Source: Aurantimonas sp. Leaf443
GTDB taxonomy: Bacteria > Pseudomonadota > Alphaproteobacteria > Rhizobiales > Rhizobiaceae
Reading direction: 5' to 3'
NCBI RefSeq assembly: GCF_001425575.1
Contig: NZ_LMRD01000012.1
Coordinates: 62,001-126,000 of the forward strand
DNA: 64,000 nucleotides
Shown here: positions 58,098-64,000 of the stretch, one piece after another
How the letters are laid out: each line of letters begins with the position of its first letter
How positions within the stretch are numbered: position 1 is the stretch's first letter
Program-made: the position numbers and the translations under genes
The notes under the pieces: model-generated
Told to the model about the DNA's origin: nothing
What the model saw: only the letters and a program-made list of their open reading frames with translations
Databases searched by the model: none

Positions 58098-58988
58098 ATG
58101 AGCAACGTTCCTTTCGATCAACTGGACGGCGAAATCTGGTACAACGGCACCTTCGTGCCCTGGAAGGACGCCAAGATCCATGTGCTGACCCACGGCCTGC
58201 ATTATGCCAGCGCCGTCTTCGAAGGCGAGCGCGCCTATGGCGGTGCCGTCTTCAAGCTTCGCGAGCACACCGAACGGCTGATCGAGTCGGGCAAGCTTCT
58301 CGGCTTCACCATTCCCTACAGCGCCGACGAGATCGACGCGGCGACGAACGAGCTTCTCGTGCGCCAGGGCTTCTCGGATGCCTATGTGCGCCCGATCGCC
58401 TTCCGCGGCTCGGAGATGATGGGCGTCGCGGCGCAGAAGAACCGCATCAACGTGGCGATCGCCATCTGGCAGTGGCCGAGCTATTTCGACCCCGAGCAGC
58501 GCATGCGCGGCATCCGGCTCGATCTCGCCGAGTATCGCCGCCCCGACCCGCGCACCGCGCCTTCCAAGGCCAAGGCGACCGGCCTCTACATGATCTGCAC
58601 CATCTCCAAGCACGCCGCCGAGGCCAAGGGCTATGCCGACGCCCTGATGCTCGACTGGCGCGGGCAGGTGGCCGAGGCCACGGGCGCCAACGTCTTCTTC
58701 GTCAAGGACGGCGCCATCCACACGCCGATCCCGGACTGCTTCCTCGACGGCATCACGCGCCGCACCGTGATCGATCTCGCCAAGCGCCGCGGACTGGTCG
58801 TGCACGAGCGGGCGATCATGCCGGAGGACCTCTCCACCTTCACCGAATGCTTCCTGTGCGGCACCGCCGCCGAGGTGACGCCGGTCTCCGAGATCGCCGA
58901 ATGGCGTTTCACGCCGGGCGAGATCACGCGCCGGCTCGTGGAGGATTACGGCCACGAGGTCATGCCCAAGCGCGTCGCGGCCGAGTAG
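58098..58988 (+). CDS. ilvE: Branched-chain amino acid aminotransferase
   Basis: A 296-residue class IV PLP aminotransferase making leucine, isoleucine and valine from their keto acids. The PLP-lysine is in APSKAKATGLYM near residue 158, and LMLDWRGQVAEATGANVFF and GITRRTVIDLA are further signatures. The N-terminus WYNGTFVPWKDAKIHVLTHG is conserved. The ATG at 58098 lacks a nearby Shine-Dalgarno sequence (the purine-rich GGGGAGAGGG is over 20 bases away), so translation may be weak or start otherwise. It acts after leuA in the leucine pathway. Confidence 0.95.
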   Translation: MSNVPFDQLDGEIWYNGTFVPWKDAKIHVLTHGLHYASAVFEGERAYGGAVFKLREHTERLIESGKLLGFTIPYSADEIDAATNELLVRQGFSDAYVRPIAFRGSEMMGVAAQKNRINVAIAIWQWPSYFDPEQRMRGIRLDLAEYRRPDPRTAPSKAKATGLYMICTISKHAAEAKGYADALMLDWRGQVAEATGANVFFVKDGAIHTPIPDCFLDGITRRTVIDLAKRRGLVVHERAIMPEDLSTFTECFLCGTAAEVTPVSEIAEWRFTPGEITRRLVEDYGHEVMPKRVAAE

Positions 58989-59016
58989 GCACGCCGGTCC
59001 GCCATCGCGACACGAG

Positions 59017-59042
59017 ACGGGGATGCCTTCGGGCGTCCCCGT
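59017..59042 (+). terminator. UUCG hairpin downstream of ilvE
   Basis: ACGGGGATGCC (59017-59027) pairs with GGCGTCCCCGT (59032-59042), 11 bp with one G-U pair, closed by the very stable tetraloop TTCG. It starts 29 bases after the ilvE stop. No T-run follows (TCCGC), so it could be a terminator or a stabilising hairpin. Confidence 0.6.
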
Positions 59043-59140
59043 TCCGCGTTCGGGGCTGCGCGCCGCGCCGTCCTCGGCTATGGGAGGCGCAACGCTTCGG
59101 CGCCCGCGACGCGGCGCCACGGTTCGGGAAGGATCCGCCC

Positions 59141-59782
59141 ATGTCCAGCCTCGGGGGCCAGATCGTGCCCGTCACGCCCTTCCAGCAGAATTGCTGCCTT
59201 CTCTACGACACCGAGACCAAGGTCGGCGTCGTCGTCGATCCGGGCGGCGACGTGCCCGACATCCTGGCGGCCATCGAGACGCTGGGCCTCAAGATCGAGG
59301 CCATCTGGCTGACGCATGGCCATATCGACCATGCGGGCGGGGCCAAGGATCTGAAGGCGGCGCTCGGCGTGGACATTCTCGGGCCGCACGAGGCCGACGC
59401 GCCGCTTCTGGCCGCGATCGAGAGCCAGGCGGCGATGTTCGGCGTCGGCGGCGATGCCAAGAGCGTGACGCCCGACCGCTGGCTGTCCGACGGCGACACC
59501 CTGTCCTTCGGCGATCACGTCTTCGAGGTTCTGCACACGCCGGGCCATGCGCCGGGCCATGTCGTCTTCTTCGACCGCGCGGCGAAGTTCCTGCATGCCG
59601 GCGACGTTCTCTTCCGCGGCTCGATCGGGCGCACGGACCTTCCGGGCGGCGATCATGCCACGCTGCTCGCCTCGATCCGCGACAAGGTTCTGCCGCTCGG
59701 CGACGAGGTCGGCTTCATCTGCGGCCACGGGCCGGGCGGCCGGCTCGGCGAGGAGCGGCGCACGAACCCGTTCCTCGTCTGA
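59141..59782 (+). CDS. Metallo-beta-lactamase-fold hydrolase (YcbL/glyoxalase II-like)
   Basis: A 213-residue hydrolase with the binuclear metal site: THGHIDHAGG near residue 60 (HxHxDH), HTPGHAPGH near 133, HAGDVLFRGSIGRTDLPGG near 152 and a final CGHGPG near residue 196. Size and motifs match the YcbL/type III glyoxalase II group; thioester hydrolysis is likely but the substrate is not known. AAGGA lies 8 bases before ATG 59141. Separated from ilvE by the UUCG hairpin. Confidence 0.92.
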   Translation: MSSLGGQIVPVTPFQQNCCLLYDTETKVGVVVDPGGDVPDILAAIETLGLKIEAIWLTHGHIDHAGGAKDLKAALGVDILGPHEADAPLLAAIESQAAMFGVGGDAKSVTPDRWLSDGDTLSFGDHVFEVLHTPGHAPGHVVFFDRAAKFLHAGDVLFRGSIGRTDLPGGDHATLLASIRDKVLPLGDEVGFICGHGPGGRLGEERRTNPFLV

Positions 59783-59920
59783 CGGCCTGAGAAGCCTCCG
59801 GCGGAGCGACCACCCTCCGACGCCCGGCGCGGGAAGGGTGCGGTACGCTCCGTAAAATCCGCGCGGTCCGTCCGGCGTCGGACCCGGCGATGACCGATCG
59901 ACCCCGGCGCTCCGTGCGCG

Positions 59921-60814
59921 TCAGGCGCCGGTGCAGAACCGGCGACGGCCGTCCGCGAGCGCGTAGGTGCCCGTTTCGGGATCGAAGCTCGCATGCGCCA
60001 GGACGCAGCTTCGCTCCCAGGCGAGGCTCCAGGGCTCGAGCTCTCCCGCGGCCCCGTCGGGCTGCGCGGCCGCGCCCACGCGCCCCGGCCCTGGCGCTCC
60101 GTCGAGAGGCGGGCCGAGGCGGATGATCTTGGCGCCGCCGCGCTGCACCGTCTCGATCTGCCCGGGTGCCAGCGCGCGCTTGTCGAGGCGCGCCGCCTCG
60201 ACATCGATGACATGCGGACCGGAGAGCGAGATCGTCGCGGCATCGCCCGCCGGCAGGGCGCGGATAGAGGTCTTCGTCGCGAGCACGGCGCCGGGGCCGG
60301 AGAAGACGTAGGTGAAGGCCCGGTCGCTCGTCAGCGTGCCCGTCCACAGGCGCGAGGCGGGCCGCCAGCCGCGCGAAGAGGTCTCGTCGGCGTCGTCGCT
60401 GCGGCCGGCCGCGTAACGGCGCCGGTCGTCGTCGCGTTCGACGCTGCGCCAGGAGGATGAGCGACGACGGTCCTCGTCACGCCGGTCCTCCCGGGCCAGG
60501 CGCCGTTCCGCGCGTTCGCGATCGAGCCGGCGCCGGATCTCGCGTTCGGAGAGATCCGAGCCGGCGGCGCGCAGGTCGCGGCGCGCGTCGAATCGGGGGC
60601 TCGGCACGCCGCCCGGCGTGAAGCCGCGGCCGGCCTCGAAATCGGTGCCGCCGTCGAGTTCGTCCTCCGGCGGCGCCGCGTCGTCGCTCAACGACTGCGG
60701 CGCCGAACTCGTGCCGGCGGGAACGGCGGCGCCGTCCTGCGAATGGGCAAGACCGGCGAAAGCGGCGAGACCGAGGGCGAAGGCGAGGGCGGCGGGGCTC
60801 GGGCGTTTGGTCAT
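59921..60814 (-). CDS. Secreted protein with Arg/Asp-rich segment, function unknown
   Basis: A 297-residue protein with a Sec signal (SPAALAFALGLAAFAGLAHS, cleavage near residue 26). Residues about 30-80 are acidic and disordered, and 85-145 are a charged repeat-like Arg/Asp/Glu tract (RRLDRERAERRLAREDRRDE). A folded C-terminal part of about 140 residues follows (AFTYVFSGPGAVLATKTSIRAL, ISLSGPHVIDVEAARLDKRA) with one Cys pair. I do not recognise the family. The ATG at 60814 has AGGGAG 9 bases upstream. Confidence 0.7.
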   Translation of the reverse strand: MTKRPSPAALAFALGLAAFAGLAHSQDGAAVPAGTSSAPQSLSDDAAPPEDELDGGTDFEAGRGFTPGGVPSPRFDARRDLRAAGSDLSEREIRRRLDRERAERRLAREDRRDEDRRRSSSWRSVERDDDRRRYAAGRSDDADETSSRGWRPASRLWTGTLTSDRAFTYVFSGPGAVLATKTSIRALPAGDAATISLSGPHVIDVEAARLDKRALAPGQIETVQRGGAKIIRLGPPLDGAPGPGRVGAAAQPDGAAGELEPWSLAWERSCVLAHASFDPETGTYALADGRRRFCTGA

Positions 60815-61255
60815 CGGGGCAACTCCCTTTGGACGCATGGGCTTGCGGTAGGACGTGCAAGGTCCCCAGCAGGTTGCGTGCCAAGGCTTCTGTGCCAGAA
60901 TGATACGTTCTGGGCCCCGAAGGGTTGCGGCGCGGCCGGTCGCGCCTGCGCGCCGGGATCGAAGCGACCGCCGGCGGACACGTGCCGAACTCTGCTCCCG
61001 CACGCGCTCTCTCGATTCATCCCGAGCCGTTCCATGCGGGAGACCATCGGTTGCACCCGCGAACGATCCCGCGGCGACACGGCCGGGACGAGGCCGACCC
61101 GCCCCGGGCGCTCGCCCCGATCCTTTCGGGGCCGCCTCGTCCCCCACCCTCCGATTGTGCAGGCGGGATGCGAGACCGAGGCAAGCCTTCGCCGCTAGCG
61201 TCGATCTGGCCGGCCTCTCCGAGAGCAGCGCTTCGGGCGATCAGGCCGACTTGCG
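60815..61255. other. Intergenic region without a supported gene
   Basis: Part of the 586-base region between the secreted-protein gene and the FadL-family gene. Short open frames exist on both strands, but none has a ribosome-binding site, codon pattern or homology I can support. The regulatory elements at its right end are listed separately. Confidence 0.4.
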
Positions 61256-61340
61256 AATTGTGACAATTTTGACGCGGAGATGCGTCGAACCGATGGCATG
61301 ACCTTCCCTACCTCGAAAGAGTGTCTTACGCTTACGTCAA
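61256..61340 (+). promoter_or_regulatory. Candidate operators upstream of the FadL-family gene
   Basis: AATTG-TGA-CAATT at 61256-61268 is a perfect inverted repeat, immediately followed by TTGACG (61269-61274), a possible -35 box without a clear -10. TTACGCTTACGTCAA at 61326-61340 is an imperfect palindrome resembling LiuR sites of branched-chain and fatty acid catabolism. Both are candidate regulator sites for the downstream outer membrane protein gene. Confidence 0.4.
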
Positions 61341-61400
61341 TGGGCGAGCTCGGGAGAGAAGAGGGGTCTCGCCGGAACAGGACATTGGGGGACTCTCAGC

Positions 61401-62750
61401 ATGCGCAACGCGTCCAGACTTCTCGCCGGGGCGCTCGTCGCCTCCGCGCTGTCCTCCACGGCCTTCGCCGGCGGCTTTCAGCGGGGAACGGCCGACACGG
61501 ACATTCTCTATGAGAAGGGCGGGTTCTCCACGCGGGCCGGCGTGACCTACATCGCCCCGCTGCGCGGCTTCGATACGATCAACGGGAACTCCGGCGACTA
61601 CGGCGACTATACCGGGCGCTACGTCATCCCCTCCGCGGCGATCTATTTCGGCGGCGACGCCTTCGGCTGCGCCGGCACGGCGACGGAATCCTTCGCGGCC
61701 GAGGCCGACTATACCGGCTCGCCGGGCGGGGCCCTGCCGTCGCAGGTGTCGAGCGCCGTGACCACGTCGCGCACGCGCAGCATCGAGTTCGACTCGCAGG
61801 AATTCGCCGCCACCTGCCGCGCCAGCCTGAACACCGATTACGGCCGCTTCAGCCTTCTGGGCGGCGTCTTCTTCGAGGACTTCTCCTTCGAGGGCTCGAG
61901 CTTCGGCGAGCGCAATCTCGCCGCCAGTTTCGCCGGAACGCCGGTCGCGGCGCTGCTGGCCGCCCGCGGCGCGTCGATCTTCCTGCCGACGCAGGCCGAC
62001 GTCGATCCCGAAGGCGACTTCAAGACGGGCTACCGCATCGGTGCCGCCTACGAATTGCCCGACATCGCCCTGCGGGCGCAGGTCATCTACCGCTCCGAGG
62101 TCAAGCACGACGACGTCACGGGCAGCGGCACGGTGACGATCACCGACAGCGCCTTCGTGCGTCTCGCCAACGGCACGCAGCTCTCGATCCCGACCGTCTT
62201 CGGTCCGGCGGCAGGGCTCGTGAACTCCCGCCTTCCGGCCGCCGGAACCATCATTCCCGTGGCGTCCAGCATCAACGAGGCGACCAGCCCGCAATATCTG
62301 ACGGTCAACCTCCAGACCGGCATCGCGGAGGGCACGCTTCTCCTCGCCAACTTCCGCTGGACGGACTGGAGCACCAACAACGAGGTGATCAGCACGATCA
62401 CCAGCCCGCTGATCGGCACCTCCTCGGCCATCCAGCCCTATTATTGGCGCGACGGCTACACGGCGAGCCTCGGCATCGGCCGCGCCTTCAACGAGATGAT
62501 CTCCGGCGCGGTCTCCGTCGGCTACGACCGCGGCGTCTCCACCGGCGCGGACACGACCTATACGGACCTCTACACGCTGTCGGGTGGCTTCTCGCTGAAG
62601 CCCGACAAGTCGACCGAGTTCCGCGTCGGCGGCCTCGTCGGCTACTGGACGGCCGACGACCAGACGATCGACGAGGGCGGCTACTTCAACGCCAGCGTCG
62701 GCGACGACGTGGTCCTGGGCGCTTCGGCCTCGTTCAAGTTCACCTTCTGA
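61401..62750 (+). CDS. OmpP1/FadL-family outer membrane protein
   Basis: A 449-residue outer membrane beta-barrel. The signal peptide ends near residue 23 (STAFAGG), and the mature N-terminus GGFQRGTADTDILYEKGGF resembles the FadL hatch region of rhizobial members. Alternating hydrophobic strands continue to a C-terminal Phe (SASFKFTF), the usual barrel insertion signal. FadL imports long-chain fatty acids; rhizobial relatives may transport other hydrophobic compounds. GGGGGA lies about 8 bases before the ATG at 61401. A strong terminator follows. Confidence 0.88.
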   Translation: MRNASRLLAGALVASALSSTAFAGGFQRGTADTDILYEKGGFSTRAGVTYIAPLRGFDTINGNSGDYGDYTGRYVIPSAAIYFGGDAFGCAGTATESFAAEADYTGSPGGALPSQVSSAVTTSRTRSIEFDSQEFAATCRASLNTDYGRFSLLGGVFFEDFSFEGSSFGERNLAASFAGTPVAALLAARGASIFLPTQADVDPEGDFKTGYRIGAAYELPDIALRAQVIYRSEVKHDDVTGSGTVTITDSAFVRLANGTQLSIPTVFGPAAGLVNSRLPAAGTIIPVASSINEATSPQYLTVNLQTGIAEGTLLLANFRWTDWSTNNEVISTITSPLIGTSSAIQPYYWRDGYTASLGIGRAFNEMISGAVSVGYDRGVSTGADTTYTDLYTLSGGFSLKPDKSTEFRVGGLVGYWTADDQTIDEGGYFNASVGDDVVLGASASFKFTF

Positions 62751-62802
62751 CGATCCCGGGCGCGGGCGGTCGACCGTCCTCCGCTCCGTTTCACAGGCAG
62801 CG

Positions 62803-62832
62803 AAGGGCGTGGGCTGACACCCGCGCCCTTTT
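62803..62832 (+). terminator. Intrinsic terminator of the FadL-family gene
   Basis: AAGGGCGTGGG (62803-62813) pairs with CCCGCGCCCTT (62820-62830), 11 bp with one G-U pair and a 6-base loop, followed by four T (62829-62832). It lies 52 bases after the stop. Confidence 0.85.
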
Positions 62833-63393
62833 CGCGTTGCGGCCCTCGCCCCGCAGATTCAGCGCTTGTGGAACTTCTGCAACACTATTGCACCGTTGCA
62901 TCGCCTATAGTCGGCCTCGTGTTGATTTGCCGTCCTGCCGCCACAAAAGACCGGCACCTCCAAGATGTCGGAAGGCGCGTATAGGGTCTTCGTTTCCGGT
63001 GCCGACAGGTCTTTTCGGGCCTTCGTCGTCCCATCGGGAGTCGAAGAGCCGAATGCCGTGCCGTCACGAGGCGACAGCGACAGGCGAGGGGTGGGTCATG
63101 GTGCGTCAAGGGGCGGACAGGACGAAGGGCGGCCGAGCGGTCGTCGTGATCGGGCTTCAGGCGGCCGGTCGTCTCTCCCCGTTCTCGCACCGCTGAGATC
63201 GGCATGACCGCAGGCATGGGCATCCCGAGCGTCTCGCTTTTCAGCATCCGCCCGGCCATCTTTATCGCGATGCAGGCACGGTGCGACCGCGTCCACGCTT
63301 CGGCAATGCTTCGCCGCCATAGTCTCCCCTCGTTGAGCGGATGTCCGGCAGGCGATTCCGTCTCCTCGCCCTCCGCCGCGGAAATGCGTCTCG
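62833..63393. other. Long intergenic region upstream of exoR
   Basis: A 561-base stretch without a convincing gene. TGCAAC at 62878-62883 and GTTGCA at 62895-62900 form an inverted repeat, and TATAGT at 62906-62911 is a possible -10 box without a matching -35. Two small frames (62965-63207 and 63204-63407) have no ribosome-binding site or recognisable protein features. The exoR promoter should lie here, and a small RNA cannot be excluded. Confidence 0.4.
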
Positions 63394-64000
63394 ATGCGTC
63401 GCGCTAGTCTCATCCTTTCGCTTGCGGTCGCCCTGGCCTCGGCGGGTCTGCCGCCAAGGCCGGCCGGCGCGCTCGATCCCGCCGTCGGGCGGCAGGCCGC
63501 GTCCGGTCCGCTCGAATGGTTCTCGCTCGGCTTCCGCGCCTATCAGCGCGGCGAGAAGACCGAAGCGCTCGAAGCCCTGCGCTATGCCGCGGAGAAGGGG
63601 CATTCGGGCGCGCGCTGGAAGCTTGGCCGCATGTATGCGGATGGCGACGGCGTGAAGGAGGACGACTACGAGGCCTACAAGATCTTCGAGCGGATCGTGC
63701 AGGAGCAGGACGACGACAATGTCGCCTATCCCAACGCCGCCTATGTCTCGAGCGCCATCGTCGCCCTGGCGGATTATCTGCGCCGCGGCATTCCCGGCAG
63801 TCCCGTCGAGCCCGATCTGTCGCGGGCGCGCCAGTTCTACTTTCACGCCGCATCCTATTTCGGCAATGCCAGCGCGCAGTTCGAGCTCGGCCGCATGGTG
63901 CTGAACGGGGAGGGCGGCAAGGCCAATCCCCGCCAGGCCGCCCGGTGGCTGAAGCTGTCGTCGGAAAAGGGCAATGCCGGCGCGCAGGCGCTGCTCGGCT
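63394..64000 (+). CDS. exoR: ExoR homologue, truncated by the window end
   Basis: The first 202 residues of a periplasmic Sel1-repeat protein. Signal peptide about residues 1-26 (SLILSLAVALASAGL). Mature sequence runs LEWFSLGFRAYQRGEKTEAL, YAAEKGHSGARWKLGRMYAD (first Sel1 repeat), an insert with DYLRRGIPGSPVEPDLSRAR, and SAQFELGRMVLNGEGG (further repeat), matching rhizobial ExoR. In Sinorhizobium ExoR binds the sensor ExoS and restrains the ExoS/ChvI system controlling exopolysaccharide and motility. The ATG at 63394 fits the signal peptide; the ribosome-binding site (GCGGAA) is weak. The C-terminus lies beyond the window. Confidence 0.85.
   Translation, partial: MRRASLILSLAVALASAGLPPRPAGALDPAVGRQAASGPLEWFSLGFRAYQRGEKTEALEALRYAAEKGHSGARWKLGRMYADGDGVKEDDYEAYKIFERIVQEQDDDNVAYPNAAYVSSAIVALADYLRRGIPGSPVEPDLSRARQFYFHAASYFGNASAQFELGRMVLNGEGGKANPRQAARWLKLSSEKGNAGAQALLG

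Noticed and set aside
62906-62911. TATAGT as the -10 box of a promoter for exoR or a small RNA
   Set aside because: The only TTG nearby gives a spacer of about 11 bases, so no matching -35 box exists.
63204-63407. A 67-codon frame overlapping the exoR start
   Set aside because: It overlaps exoR by 14 bases, lacks a ribosome-binding site and has no protein feature.

Overview
The window is ordinary chromosomal DNA from a high-GC alphaproteobacterium of the order Hyphomicrobiales (Rhizobiales). The evidence is a fused TrpE(G) anthranilate synthase preceded by a rhizobial-type trpL attenuator, an ExoR homologue at the right edge, a petABC (cytochrome bc1) operon, a PetP/PetR-like MarR and response-regulator pair, tad-type pilus genes and clustered GANTC (CcrM) sites. 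The genus cannot be fixed from the sequence. I see no insertion sequence, phage gene, CRISPR array, tRNA or rRNA. The genes are mostly housekeeping genes, with a few regulatory regions of real interest.

Layout. 0.1-4 kb: formate-tetrahydrofolate ligase, then a GFA-family protein and a Tat-exported OpgG/OpgD glucan protein on the minus strand. 4.2-9.2 kb: trp promoter, trpL, attenuator, trpE(G), a cation diffusion facilitator, an HWE/HisKA_2-type histidine kinase and a YkvA protein. 9.2-12.9 kb: a probable leucine leader, leuA, an overlapping alpha/beta hydrolase and a conserved anchored protein. 12.9-17.7 kb: BenE transporter, phosphoesterase, Nudix, glutathionyl-hydroquinone reductase and GNAT genes. 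17.7-24.6 kb: a minus-strand moxR/DUF58/BatA-DUF4159/vWA operon, divergent from a DUF1285/CoA-pyrophosphatase/cca operon (24.8-27.2 kb). 27.2-31.5 kb: a DUF1059 protein, hemF, a small protein, an XRE regulator and a CPA2 antiporter. 31.5-38.4 kb: trmL, two tandem ABC exporter half-transporters and three TadE/TadG-like genes. 38.9-41.8 kb: petABC with a strong terminator.

41.9-52.5 kb is almost entirely minus strand: two MaoC dehydratases, ychF, pth, rplY (L25/Ctc), a small membrane protein, prs, a lipoprotein, and a block lgt, midA-like methyltransferase, pgeF and an M24 protein without metal ligands. 52.7-55.1 kb: a UbiK-like protein, then a YbjN-domain gene, proC and csaA behind an intergenic region with a DnaA box and six GANTC sites. 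55.1-57.9 kb: a MarR, OmpR-type regulator and EnvZ-type kinase operon. 58-64 kb: ilvE, a metallo-beta-lactamase-fold hydrolase, a secreted Arg/Asp-rich protein, a FadL-family outer membrane protein and the 5' part of exoR.

The most informative features are regulatory. A complete trp attenuator can be traced base by base. A very similar arrangement precedes leuA: in both, the predicted transcription start falls on the AUG of a short peptide rich in the cognate codons. Other points to check are the GANTC/DnaA-box region before ybjN-proC, a CxxxCH motif beside the MIDAS of the TadG-like protein, and a palindrome plus a LiuR-like site before the FadL-family gene.
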